The notes: generated by a model from the letters alone, not told the origin. A stretch of 64,000 nucleotides of DNA from Plutella xylostella (GCF_932276165.1 NC_064004.1:1126001-1190000); one strand, 5' to 3'. Shown: positions 1 through 10,194, counted from the first letter of the stretch. Translations and numbers: made by a program.

Positions 1-95
1 CATCTAATCTATATCAATATATAATGCATGAGTATATAATGAGATATTGATCAATTTAGTTCGCTCTCACCGGAACAGATAAGTTTGTCGCACTA
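1..95 (+). mobile_element. Family A MITE, right part, cut by window edge
   Basis: The right terminal repeat (complement of CTTATCTGTTCCGGTG, then GTCGCACTA) ends at 95 and is followed by TA. The internal sequence matches the complete copy at 7738-7950. The left end lies outside the window. Confidence 0.8.
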
Positions 96-137
96 TAAGT
101 GGAACTTTTTAATTAAGTAGTGTGAATACTGTGAATA

Positions 138-1200
138 TAGTGCCACAATCTTATCTGTTCCGGTGGTCAAAATGTGCAACTAACGAGACGTCATTGTCAA
201 ACGTCCTTTCGTACTCTGTGCGTTATTTAAGTTGTCAATTTCTGCGAAGAGGCTGACGCTACGTTATTTAATTTGTTTTGTGATTTTCTGCGTGAAAATA
301 ATGCCAAAAGCGCTAAAATGTTATGCAAGAAATGTAATACTAGATATATTGGCTTTTATGCAGGAAGAATAACATATTCAGACGCCTTTAATTCCGTTTG
401 AAAAATTGGAAGAACGAGTTGCAGCGGCTACAGGTTAGTGTTGCCAAATATGACGAATAATTTTACCCATATACTCACATGTAATTTTATTAATATTTTC
501 ACCCCATCCCGTGCCCCAGAAGGGGGGACGGGATGGGTCATAATGAAAAGTATATAATCTTTATTTTTCTTTGATTACAGGTGACATGTCACTTTAAATC
601 TTAAGCATTATACCAAGAAGAATTTCCCGCACCTGCAGCGATTTTAGACGAAATAATGATGATTAATGACATCCTTTACCTATCAAGGGTTGGCTGGAAG
701 AAATAGCTTTTTGAAAATTAGCCTTTTTACATTGTGTGTGTTTTTTTTTTAATTTTATGGTCTTATTTCTTGTTACTTTAGATTACTTTAGAAAATGTAA
801 AATAAAGTGTTCATAAATAAATAAATAATAATTAATAGTTTTTTTTCAGTCTGTCTATCTTGGTATTTCCACGACCCACAGATCTGATATTACCTATACT
901 TACCATTGTAATCTAGATTTAATCTCCTATATCAGAACATAATTAGAGCTTATTTTATTTCTGTTCGCCGTGTACAAATTTTCCATACAACTAATGTCGT
1001 TAGATATATAATACCCTCTTTCATTTTCTATCGACCCAATATTTTGATTTATCTATACTTATGAATGTACCTAATTGTAAAATAGGCAATAGCAGAAATG
1101 CATTGTCGTTTAAACCACAAATAGGCAAAATTTAATCGATGGCATCACTGGATTCGATCACAGCGAAACCGTCACCGGAACAGATAAGATTGTGGCACTA
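138..1200 (+). mobile_element. Large family A DNA transposon, non-autonomous
   Basis: Both ends carry the family A TIR (TAGTGCCACAATCTTATC and its complement), and TA lies at 136-137 and 1201-1202, consistent with a Tc1/mariner-type TA duplication. The interior holds a relic transposase exon (301-433), a GT-AG intron (434-580) containing an RTE-like LINE 3' fragment (~495-545), and a CR1-like LINE 3' end with a TAAATAAA tail (~671-830). A second copy is at 31370-32468. No intact transposase remains, so it would need to be mobilised in trans. Confidence 0.8.
301..433 (+). pseudogene. Relic first exon of a transposase-like gene
   Basis: An ATG at 301 opens MPKALKCYARNVILDILAF, broken by a TAA after 23 codons. 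The same frame continues to LEERVAAATG and stops at a GT splice donor; a pyrimidine-rich acceptor ends at 580. Short N-terminal exons with IP...RVAAATG are familiar to me from lepidopteran DNA-transposon proteins, but the superfamily is inferred only from the TA target. A mutated equivalent lies on the minus strand around 32170-32305. Confidence 0.5.
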
Positions 1201-1314
1201 TACGTTCATAGAGAATGTTTCGAGTAATAATTTTCCCTGACACTGAAATGCGTACTAGTTATTATTCTGTGACTGCGTCGGACCTGTGAGAGCACAGAAG
1301 CAAAACTGCCCCCC

Positions 1315-1576
1315 TACATAACTTCTCTTCAAAAAAGATTTTACAATCAAGATAATCAAGATAAGGCCTTTTTTTAGAACCTAGCAGTAAGAACCAAGTA
1401 CCCAGAATGTAAAATTTATTTTAGACTAGCTGTTCCCGCGAGCTTCGCTTCGCCTTAAAGAGTTTTCCCGTGGGAATTCCGGGATAAAAAGTAGCCTATG
1501 TTCTTTCTCAGGGTCTAGACCATGTGTATACCAAATTTCATTCAAATCCGTTCAGTAGTTTTGGCGTGAAAGAGTA

Positions 1577-1611
<35 letters not shown>

Positions 1612-1807
1612 CAGTTACTTTCGCATTTATAATATTAGTTAGGATTTTGGCCGAAAAAGCATTATATTATTGTTTCTAGGTTCTCCAAATAGGCATTACG
1701 TAGCTGATCTTCATTTTTACTTTTTAAAAAAACGCCACTGAAAAGAAGTTACGATTTTTTAAATGTTGGAAACGCAGGACAGGCGCAATACATTGCCTTT
1801 CAAGAGT
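1315..1807. mobile_element. MITE (N family) split by a Helitron
   Basis: The right end carries CAATACATTGCCTTTCAAGA, which is the inverted terminus of the complete copy at 30843-31230. Internal AACTTCTCTTCAAA and its complement are also shared. The left terminus is missing. A Helitron occupies 1426-1644. Confidence 0.55.
1426..1644 (-). mobile_element. Lep1-type non-autonomous Helitron
   Basis: Read on the minus strand it starts TCCTAACTAATATTATAA and ends in CTAG. A GC-rich hairpin sits just before the 3' end, a (CAGA)n tract lies near the 5' end, and the insertion is between A and T. These are the usual Helitron end features (5' TC, 3' hairpin, CTRR). It carries no coding sequence. Confidence 0.85.
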
Positions 1808-1872
1808 GGCTCCACTGATATGTGCGAATGGGCCTTTAACGACAGTACCCGTCACGAAAATTCGAGCTAACG

Positions 1873-1974
1873 TATAGAATCGAATGCGAGTGCGACAACT
1901 GTCAATTTTATAGGTAAAAAGTGTTCGAAAGTGCTGTCAAGTTGCCACTAGTCGCACTCGCATTCGATTCTATA
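1873..1974. repeat. Short hairpin MITE with 24-bp perfect arms
   Basis: The arm TATAGAATCGAATGCGAGTG continues into CGAC and is perfectly inverted at 1951-1974, around a 54-bp loop. No second copy was noticed in the window. Confidence 0.65.
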
Positions 1975-2189
1975 TTGTTCGTGATCGCCCTGCAGTTTAG
2001 TATTTTTTTTATTCACCCGTCAAAGAAACGGGTCGATTTCGCTAACCCGCTTATTTTTCCGTCTGAAGATTATCTTACAAGGCTTCTTTTGGCACAAAGA
2101 ATATTGCGTCCTTAGTTTTGGTAGTTTTACACGAAAAACACTTCAGAAGGCGATTGCATTTCCTTTGTTTGAAAGAAAATACTTACCTA

Positions 2190-2406
2190 CAGTGCGACAA
2201 ACTTATCTGTTCCGATGAGAGCGAACTAAATTGATCCATATATCATTACTTAGGTACTAATGAAATGTATATTGTAAAAGATTAGATGGGTTTATTAACA
2301 CCGCAAGAGCGAATTAACAATACGAGCAAACTTAATATTTTATAGAATTAAGAAATATTAGACATTTATGTGAGCTGTCACCGGAACAGATAAGTTTTTA
2401 GCACTG
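2190..2406 (-). mobile_element. Small family A MITE, complete
   Basis: Two family A TIRs bound it and TA flanks both ends. The interior is the reverse of 7738-7950. At ~217 bp it is non-coding. Confidence 0.8.
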
Positions 2407-2412
2407 TACAAT

Positions 2413-2633
2413 CTACACTCACGGGCAATGAAAGAGTTCCACTTACAAAACGTATTTTTTTTCAAACATTTATTTTCGAATTTTGACACAATACCTATTT
2501 AAGTTGTTTTGTTAGTTAGTTTAGTGGTGTAATATTCTAATATGCACTGTTAAAATTAAATATAGTTACTTTAATATTGCAGACTGCGTCATTAAACTAG
2601 CCTTTTCCGTTTGAGAGTAATTTGGTGTTTTTA
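2413..2633 (+). mobile_element. Family C MITE, right end lost
   Basis: It begins CACTCACGGGCAATGAAAGA, the terminus seen at 10850. The inverted right terminus is absent where the next LINE fragment begins. Confidence 0.6.
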
Positions 2634-2638
2634 TAATA

Positions 2639-2746
2639 CCAACCCGCACTTGGCCAGCGTGGTGGACAAGGCCTAAACCCTTCCTTTATTGGAAGGAGAC
2701 CCGTGCCCCAGCAGTGGGGACGTGATGGGTCGTGATGATGATGATT
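2639..2746 (+). repeat. RTE-like LINE 3' end with GAT tail
   Basis: A segment including GTGCCCCAGCAGTGGGGACG ends in a (GAT)n tail. Three more copies are at 23918, 24862 (minus) and 53494. Interpreted as a 5'-truncated retrotransposon end. Confidence 0.65.
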
Positions 2747-2954
2747 GGTGTTATTGTCACTGGAACAATCGCAAGTGTAGTACTAAAATTAAATATTATG
2801 CCTTCAGAATCAATCTCACTGTCTTTGTAATAACTTTGGCCGGAAGTAAGATCTGTGTCTCTGTAACCGGAAGCGCAGACTGGCCGGACGTGGGATGTGA
2901 ATGTGAAGTGTTCTTTATTCAAATTTAAATATTATGCGAGGTACCTAGCTATAG

Positions 2955-3280
2955 TCCAACTATAAGGTCGTGAAAACGGAACTGGATTCTAGCTAATTGT
3001 TTAAGATCATATTCTATTCTATACAATTCTATTCTGGTAGGGGGTGAAGTTCCTGTACGTGGCTCTCTCGAGTTGAACCTTTGTACGTATCCCCTTGATT
3101 TCAGCTCAGCCAGAAAGATCATATTGAATCGATCTGTTAAGTATATTTATTAAAGGACCAATCCGTTAAAAATCCATAGTCAATCGGTATTTTATTTTTA
3201 AAATGTTTGTAGATAAAGGAAGTAAATAACTGATGATCATAAAAAGTCTTAGCAAAATCGCACTCTAAGTCTGTAGGTAC
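2955..3280 (+). mobile_element. Family F MITE, decayed, split by a SINE fragment
   Basis: Its segments match the complete copy at 28851-29068 (GTGGATTCTA-like left part; TTAAAAATCCATAGTCAATC right part). A SINE remnant at 3014-3114 interrupts it. Confidence 0.6.
3014..3114 (-). mobile_element. SINE 3' fragment with target duplication
   Basis: It contains GGCTCTCTCGAG, as in the SINE at 22203-22482. An 11-bp direct repeat, aagatcatatt, sits at 3003-3013 and 3115-3125, showing a retrotransposition event into the MITE. Confidence 0.65.
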
Positions 3281-3734
3281 TTACCTATTAAGTCTGTAGA
3301 TTATAAATAAAATACTTTCATAATATGAAAAAGTAGTTTTTTCCAGTGAATATTACTGCCGATCAAAAAAAAAACTCTTATAGCTTAGAAAACTCACTTT
3401 TTTTCAAAATTTCAAGTTCAGTACGACCTTTTTCGGCCTTGCCTATTTCATTTTTAAAGTATGAAAATCGCCGTACGTTTCGTCCGGAAAAAATCGATAG
3501 CTACACTTACACAAAGTCAAATTTGGAACATATAATTTAAACGAACGTTATATTATTATCAGTCAAATGTTTGCGTTCCCACGTTCTTCGGATAATGTTA
3601 ACAAGAGTCATATCAAGTTTTCAAGTTATATTTACATAATAACTATCCGTCTTATTGGGTTGATAGTGTCTGTGAGATTATATAACTTAAAAAGCTGATG
3701 TTAAAACTGATACGGTGTACTTACATATTAAATA
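3281..3734. other. Unassigned AT-rich stretch
   Basis: A 64-codon open frame (3346-3540) has no recognisable motif and lacks gene context. Nothing else was identified. Confidence 0.4.
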
Positions 3735-3959
3735 CTAGCTGTTCCCGCGAGCTTCGCTTCGCCTTAAAAAGGTTTCCCGTGGGAATTCAGGGATAAAAAG
3801 TACTCTGTTACTCTTTCACGCCAAAACTACTGAACGGATTTTAATGAAATTTGGTATACATACGGTCTAGAGCCTGGGAAAGAACATAGGCTACTTTTTA
3901 TCCCGGAATTCCTACGGGAAAACTTTTTAAGGTGAATCGAAGCGCGCGGGAAAAGCTAG
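3735..3959. mobile_element. Fold-back Helitron with two 3' ends
   Basis: It opens with the complement of a Helitron 3' end (CTAGCTGTTCCCGCGAGC) and closes with a second 3' end (GCTAG at 3955-3959). A and T flank the outer edges. Neither half has its 5' TC end; the halves meet near 3800. Confidence 0.7.
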
Positions 3960-3982
3960 TACCTAATAAAATTAAAACATTC

Positions 3983-4121
3983 AGGCCCCGTTTCACAATG
4001 GTTAGCGGCTACCTGTGAAATAAAATACACGCTGTCATGGTCAAAAAAATAATAACAGAGAGTGACAGCATGTATTTTATCTCACAGGTAGCCACTAACC
4101 AGACATTGTGAAACAGGGCCT
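3983..4121. repeat. Hairpin MITE with arms of about 55 bp
   Basis: AGGCCCCGTTTCACAATG at the left is inverted as CATTGTGAAACAGGGCCT at the right. Near-perfect pairing continues through ACCTGTGA and TAAAATACA to a short AT-rich loop. Confidence 0.8.
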
Positions 4122-4477
4122 TATAATAATAGGTTCTATAATAGTTACTAACAGGTAGTTTAAAATTTTCTTGCAATCCTGTTTGCAACTTTAAACGTCC
4201 CGTTTCTAGGATTAAATAGCGGCACTGGAGTGTTATAACAGAAGGCTACAGCTTGCTAGTAAGGCGATTTCCTGCCAATAATGAGAGTTTATTTTATAAA
4301 TTGCTGTGAAATTTTACACATTTTAAAAACCTACTTTATTTTCTGTAAAGAGCAGGTGTGGGATGCTTGAAAGACCTGTTTTTGGCAGTTTGCGCAATGG
4401 TCAGTTACAAGTATCGTGTTATAAAAAGTGTGAGAGAAAATCTGTGCATTTCATTATGGGATGTTATGGGATGTCTT
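4122..4477. other. Unassigned stretch
   Basis: No frame, RNA or repeat end was recognised. Confidence 0.4.
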
Positions 4478-4589
4478 TAAAATTGTATTTAAATCAAATT
4501 TTAAATGTGTTTTAAATACATTTTGTACTAACTGACAGACGTTTGACAGGCTACTAAATACCTACGTTTAGCGTTTGGTGAAATTCCAC
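4478..4589 (+). mobile_element. Family L MITE, left terminus lost
   Basis: It ends GTTTAGCGTTTGGTGAAA and shares TTTTGTACTAACTGACAGAC with 48130-48255. The left inverted terminus is not present. Confidence 0.6.
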
Positions 4590-5079
4590 AAAATTCCACA
4601 TTCCAAAACCGTAAAACTCAAAACGTCACAGGAATCATCTTAGCTGAAATGAAGTATATAGTAGTAGTATATAGTAAATAGTTGTAAGTTAGGTACATAT
4701 TTGTCCGACAAAGCTAACTTTGCAACAGAAACAATTAAGTGCCATCTCTTTTAGGGCTAAGTATATAAGTTAAAGAAAAAAAATACTCATCTTTTATCAA
4801 TAGCACTTAGCATTATTTCCCAAGTAATGTTAATATTTCGTACAAAATTCCAACCTCAAAAGAAATGGCCAGCAAAAGTTTTCAAACTATTCATACAGAA
4901 ACCGACTGTAAAGTTACTACATAATATTCAACACTAAAGTTAAAGTTTAGTGAAGTTACTGCCGTCTGGGCGAGAAAATAATTTCAAACATTCTTCTTTG
5001 CAGTACAAAGGAAAAATTCTGGATTTTGTCAAGTATACAGGTAAAGGGTACAATATTACTCTTTTACCCACCAACAAAG
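4590..5079. other. Unassigned stretch
   Basis: AT-rich sequence with no supported feature. Confidence 0.4.
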
Positions 5080-5160
5080 GTTGGCTGGAAGAAATTGCTT
5101 TTTGGCAATAAGCCCGCCATTGTATGCTTTTTGTACAATAAAGTGTAAAATAAATACATA
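5080..5160 (+). repeat. CR1-like LINE 3' end
   Basis: GGTTGGCTGGAAGAAATTGC, then AAGCCCGCC and ACAATAAAGTG with a short A-rich tail. This is the commonest LINE 3' end in the window. Confidence 0.6.
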
Positions 5161-5264
5161 TTATAACGGTCGAATGGCGTAGTGGTTAGTGGCTCTTACT
5201 GCTATGCCGAAGGTCCCCGGGTTCGATTCCCGGCTGGGGCATATATTTGTTTAATAAATACATA
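5161..5264 (+). repeat. Duplicated SINE head
   Basis: It contains the tRNA-like head (GGTCGAATGGCGTAGTGGTT through GGTTCGATTCC) but no body. It repeats directly in the next 104 bp with few differences, so it is a local tandem duplication and not an independent insertion. Confidence 0.75.
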
Positions 5265-5525
5265 TTATAACGGTCGAATGGCGTAGTGGTTAGTGGCTCT
5301 CACTGCTATGCCGAAGGTCTCGGGTTCGATTCCCGGCTGGGGCAGATATTTGTTTAATGACAGATAAGTATTTTTACTCGGGTCTTGGGTGTTGGTATTT
5401 ATATTTAATATGTATCTATCATGTATTTGTGTAGATATATCAGCTTTCCGATACCCATAACACAGGACTAGCTTAGGGTCGGATTGCTGTGTGTGAGATA
5501 TCCCCACATATTTATTTATTTATTT
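5265..5525 (+). mobile_element. tRNA-headed SINE, body type 1
   Basis: The head has an A-box-like GGCGTAGTGGTTAGTGG and a B-box GGTTCGATTCC. The body reads TATCAGCTTTCCGATACCCA to GTGTGAGATATCCCCACATA, with an ATTT-repeat tail. Non-coding; transcribed by Pol III if active. Confidence 0.85.
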
Positions 5526-5666
5526 TATTATAGGTATTCCATTAGGACATTATGTGCATTTTATGCTCACGACTGTAATCCCCGAAGGGGTAGTCAGAGG
5601 TGACTTGCTACTTCTTTTATTAAAATTTCTACCACCTTAACCTCAAAACAAGGAGTCTTGAGTAAA

Positions 5667-5853
5667 TCCTAACTAATATTATAAATGCGAAGGTAACTGT
5701 GTCTGTCTGTTACAAAACTACTGGACAGATTTGAATGAAATTTCGTATACATATGGTTTAGACCCTGAGAAAGAACATAGGCTAATACTTTCTATCCCAG
5801 AATTCCCACGGGTAAACTTTTTAAGGCGAAGCGAAGCTCGCGAGAACTGCTAG
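5667..5853 (+). mobile_element. Lep1-type Helitron
   Basis: It starts TCCTAACTAATATTATAA, ends CTAG and inserts between A and T. Its (CAGA)n tract is shortened and the CTCTTTCACGCC segment is deleted. Confidence 0.85.
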
Positions 5854-6133
5854 TAAACCATAAACTAAATAGACTATTAGACCCCGCTATACAAATACAA
5901 AATGGCAGCCGATGAAATTCGCGATAAAGAGGCAAACGCAGAATTTAATTTTAAAAACGTTTTCCCGTCTAGACGTGCCACCTGGCGGCACCGCAGCCTT
6001 CAGTTATGAATTTCAGCATTTCAGAACTGAAACTTGAATGAAGTTTACAGTAAAACTATAATGTCCTCAGAACCGAAGTGGATTCTAGTAATTGTTAAAG
6101 ACTGTATTTAATCGATCTATTATATTATATTAA

Positions 6134-7382
6134 CACGTTCACGGACAATTGATGGTTGGAAAATATTTTGATATGACACCTAAAAATCCCATACATTTTA
6201 TCGTTCCGCCTTGAAACGTATTGCCGTATCTCAACATATTTTAATAATAATAATGTCCTCCTAGCCGAATTTCGACTACGGCGGCCGATCTCAATTGAGA
6301 TCAGCCATCTACGCAGGAGTAGATTATAGTGCCCAAGTGTGTGCGCAGTACACAGGAGCACTCTCTGTTCCATCACTCTCATAGCCCAATGGGACGGATT
6401 GACCGACACGACTGGAAAGAGCTAGGCGCAGGACCGACTGCTTTACATGCCCATCCGACAGCATGGATCGTTTCACTGTTTCGGACATCAGGTGATCAGC
6501 CTTCTATGTCCTAACCAAACTTAGAACCACAATTTAGAAACACAAATTGATGGTCCCACCCGGGAATCGAACCCGGGACCTCTGGGTCGTGAAGCGAAGC
6601 TTCTACCACTAGACCACAGAGGCAGTATTATTACGGAACATATTTTATTTACGTAATGTGACAGTTACGGCCATAGACGGTATCGTCTACAAGCGGTCCG
6701 CCACATCATGCATATCCAACAATGCGTATAGTGACATCTACGGCTACAGGCGGCAGCCGCCAGTTTTTTTCAAGGACCGTTTCATTTTCAAATAGGTTTG
6801 GACGTTTTTCAGATACAAAGTTCCACTTTTAGCATGCTATTTACAATAAATAAAGCTGATATAGTAAGATTAAACAAAGGGGTTCATCGACAAAAGCTAA
6901 AATTTTCTAGTTCCTCATTACAGTTATATCTTCGCTTTTCTTTGTTCCATTTAAGTTATTATAGTATTTGAATCTAATAGGTTATTTTTAATCGATTTAT
7001 TATTAATTTACCTCGTAATTTGCCACAAAAATTACCAGACTACCACCCGTTCTACACAACACACCGTGTCTGTCTGCCGTGACACTAAAATTCTGGAAGG
7101 TTATTTTTATTTGTAACGGTTACGGCGACAGGCGGTATGTCATTATAAAGTTCACTTATGTGTGTGCAAAAGAAACCCCGACAGTTCTTTGTTATGACAC
7201 TTAGAAACAAATGAATTAGCACAATACGACACTAAATCATGCATCTCCTGTTAAGAATACGGAAATGATACGTCTGTTGACGGTTCGTCCGTTTCAATCA
7301 ATAGAAGTTGGACGGCCACAGGCGCGTAGTCATATTACAAGGATACTTAATTACGGCCCTCGACGGATTGTCCGTGAACGTG
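6134..7382. mobile_element. piggyBac-like non-autonomous element
   Basis: A 16-bp TIR, CACGTTCACGGACAAT, sits at both ends in inverted orientation. TTAA is duplicated at 6130-6133 and 7383-7386. TTAA specificity and TIRs beginning CAC or CCC are typical of piggyBac. ACGGYYAC and GGCGGYA-like subterminal motifs recur near both ends. No transposase frame remains. A SINE sits inside. Confidence 0.75.
6244..6636 (-). mobile_element. tRNA-derived SINE with ATT tail
   Basis: Read on the minus strand it begins GCCTCTGTGGTCTAGTGG and continues to the B-box GGTTCGATTCC at about 6549-6626. It has a ~300-bp body and an (ATT)n tail. An 11-bp target duplication, aacatatttta, is at 6233-6243 and 6637-6647. 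The acceptor-stem halves do not pair, so it is not a working tRNA. Confidence 0.85.
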
Positions 7383-7629
7383 TTAAAGGACAGATTCGTT
7401 AATAAGCCATTATCAATCGGTACTATATTTTTAAAATATACGGAAAAGTAAGTAAATAGCTGACAATGACAAAAAGTCTTTCGCACTCTTTATTGTCAGA
7501 CCTTTATAGTTTGACTGTAAATATTGTTTTATTTTACGATTTTTGGAAACCAGCCGTCTTATTCATAACGTTAGATTAACCGTAAGTATGTGGTTATTCT
7601 GAGGATTAGCCAAATTTTGAATAAATTTG

Positions 7630-8063
7630 TTGTGTCAGTGCAGAAGAAATATCGCGACAAATAACACCCCACTTCCACCAATGAGCTCTTATTTTGAATT
7701 ACTTCGGTTGCAAGATTTGTCACTAAATTCATTGGTACAGTGCCACAAACTTATCTGTTCCGGTGACAGCTCACGAAAATGTGTAATATTTCTTCATTCT
7801 ATAAGATTTTAAGTTTGCCAGTAGTGGTAATTCGCTCTTGTGGTTTCAATAAACCCATTTAATCTATATTAAAGTATAATTCATGAGTAAATAATGAGAT
7901 ATGGATCAATTTAGTTCGCTCTCACCGGAACAGATAAGTTTGTCGCACTATACAATGGTTGTCATTAGGTTGCAGTTAAAAAGGGTTTGACAGTAAACAA
8001 AATGCGAATAGTTTTTGTACCTATGTAGTACCTACCATATTGTTCGTGTATTTTTCATCTTTC
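7630..8063 (+). mobile_element. Family B MITE split by a family A MITE
   Basis: It shares GTGTCAGTGCAGAAGAAA, ACAAATAACACCCCACTTC and ACAATGGTTGTCATTAGG with other B copies (46090, 48808, 59217). The A copy at 7738-7950 lies at its central TA. The outer end is decayed, so the limits are approximate. Confidence 0.7.
7738..7950 (+). mobile_element. Small family A MITE, complete
   Basis: The TIRs CAGTGCCACAAACTTATC and their complement are flanked by TA at 7736-7737 and 7951-7952. The host sequence without an insertion is visible near 46205-46235 (CATTGGTACAATGG), confirming the TA duplication. Confidence 0.85.
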
Positions 8064-8064
8064 A

Positions 8065-8590
8065 GACGGTCGAACGGTGTAGCGGTTAGTGGCCCTGACT
8101 GCTGAGCCGAAGGTCCCGGGTTCGATTCCCGGCTGGGGCAGATATTTGTTTAAAGACAGATATTTGTGCTCGGGTCTTGGATATTGATATTTAAATAAAT
8201 AAATATAAATAAATAAATATGTGGGGACATCTCACACACGGCCATCCGACCCCAAGCTAGGTAGAACCTGTGTTATGGGTATCGGACAGCTGATATATCT
8301 ACACAAATATATAGATAGATACATATTGAATATATAAACGACAACCAGACACAAGGCAAACACAAATGCTCATCACACAAATGTTTGCCCTGGGCGGGAT
8401 TCGAACCCGCGGCCCTCAGCTTCGGAAGCAGCTTCACTACCGCCTTAGCTACGGTGCCGTCAAAATCTAAATTTATATTTAATATGTATCTATCTATGTA
8501 TTTGTGTAGATATATCAGCTGTCCGATACCCATAACACAGGCTCTGCCTAGCTTGGGGTCGGATGGCCGTGTGCAAGATGTCCCCAAATA
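8065..8590 (+). mobile_element. tRNA-headed SINE, body type 1, interrupted
   Basis: The head is at 8065-8142. The body breaks off in GATATTTA near 8200 and resumes at about 8464 through GATGTCCCC. A minus-strand SINE occupies the gap. Confidence 0.8.
8205..8463 (-). mobile_element. SINE with a different tRNA head on body type 1
   Basis: Read on the minus strand, the head is GGCACCGTAGCTAAGGCGG to GGTTCGAATCCCGCC. It differs from the usual GGCGTAGTGG head, but the 3' body is the same (TATCAGCTGTCCGATACCCA to GATGTCCCCACAT). Confidence 0.8.
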
Positions 8591-9895
8591 ACAAAATAAA
8601 AAATAAATAAAATCTAAGACTAACCTACTGAAAACAAATGTTGTTTTGTGAAGTGACGGAATTTTATTAACCGTGCGATATGCTTACGAAAACGACTAAA
8701 TAAACGTTTTCGATATCTGCCTATTTAGGCAATCTATTAAGTGCATTGAAATTTAAAAATTTATTCCCATTCCCACCAGTCAACTGTTAGCTCAATTACC
8801 TATGAAACGGAGAATTTAAACATTGAAATAAAATTAAGATTTAATTTGCATGCAAGTAGCATGCAAATTAAATCTTCATTTTATGATAGCTAACTTACTT
8901 ACTCCGATCACCTTCAACAATAATAAATGGGCTAAGATAGATTCGACTAGTTTTAGTTAAGTAGCGAGGTACTTAGGTTAGATTTTATTATTGATCTAAG
9001 TTCTGATTTCTGTACTACATACGTACCTACCTAGTAGGTCAAACAACAAACAAAAACAGTTAAGTACTTAGGTGTTCAATGTGGAATATGCATGTGATTC
9101 AAATAAAGGTCAAATATTATTTTGAATAAATTTGGTTATTTCAAAATTATGCCTCCATCAATATTTTTGATTAGGTATAATTTATTTTTGACCGAGGAAA
9201 TAATTGTTGAAAAGTACAAAAAAACTTTCGTAAATTCAAAACATGACACATTTTCATAGAGCGAAAAAAATCTGACATATTTTAGGAGGATACGGAGGGT
9301 TATTCCTATCATCAGAAAAAAATATGAGCGTTGTTGAATTTTTTGACCTCTGATAAACTTGACGAGTAAAATTTTACGTTGAATAAATGGTATATTCTAT
9401 TCTTTCACAAGAAAAAATCAATTAAATCTTCTTAATACAACGAACACACTCGCTTCCCTTCTTCCTTAATATGCAGACGGTAGGTATAATTTGTATAGAA
9501 ATGTTTGTATGAATCTACAATGAGATGCAAATTGATTCGGCACATCACTATTTGAACAGACTATCGTGCTCTTGCAGCTTGCATTTCGCTAACAGACTAG
9601 GGATGGGCGAGTCGCGATGTTTCTGTTAGGATAATATCGATTGTTTTCGCAAATTTTGCATTGTAACAGGTAATAAATCTATCGTTGAATTAAAAGAAAT
9701 AAAACTTAGAAAAAATTAAATAAAGATATATATGTATAATCAGCAACATATATTACGTACACCGTTAAAAATCAGTAGTCACAGTAAAGTTGTCGTGTCG
9801 GTGGTTAACAAAAGAGCTGAAAAGTTAAAAAATGATTATTTAACCAAAAAATTAACACAGGTTATCTTAATAAATGTTATGGATATAAAACAGTT
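8591..9895. other. Mostly unassigned AT-rich stretch
   Basis: It contains a palindrome at 8836-8876, and AGGGATGGGCGAG near 9600 resembles hAT-type termini but has no partner. No coding sequence is supported. Confidence 0.4.
8836..8876. repeat. Perfect 18-bp inverted repeat
   Basis: AAGATTTAATTTGCATGC, a 5-bp loop, then its exact complement. Each arm contains an octamer-like ATGCAAAT. It could be a MITE remnant or a cruciform. Confidence 0.7.
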
Positions 9896-10194
9896 TTAAA
9901 CTATTCGGGCCAGATTAAAAACTATGGTAGCTGGGGTTCTCACACGAGCCTAAGCCTGTGCCGTGAGTAACCAGTAGACAGAATGTAACATTTGAGAACA
10001 GGTGGCTTGTTGTCAACATTTTGCGTATCATTAGGGTGAAAGTAGGTAGAATAGACTTTATCAATAAGGTATCACCGTGGCTAAAGAAAATGACAGTCAA
10101 ATCAGCGTCAGTCACAGGCCCAGGGTGCGCCGAACGTATATCAGGAAGATAGGTTATGTTAGGTACTTTTGTATACTAGCCACTTGTCTCCTTA
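9896..10194. other. Unassigned stretch
   Basis: A 66-codon minus-strand frame (9915-10115) has no recognised motif. Confidence 0.35.

Larger units (their letters stand above)
6047..7519 (+). mobile_element. Family F MITE split by a piggyBac-like element
   Basis: The left part (6047-6133) and right part (7383-7519) together match the uninterrupted copy at 28851-29068. The split is exactly at a TTAA. Confidence 0.8.

Noticed and set aside
1570..1612. (CAGA)n arrays as satellite or CRISPR-like repeats
   Set aside because: They are the internal microsatellite of each Helitron copy, with no spacers.
9915..10115. 66-codon frame resembling a secreted or membrane protein
   Set aside because: Hydrophobic bias only; no signal peptide pattern, motif or neighbouring exon.
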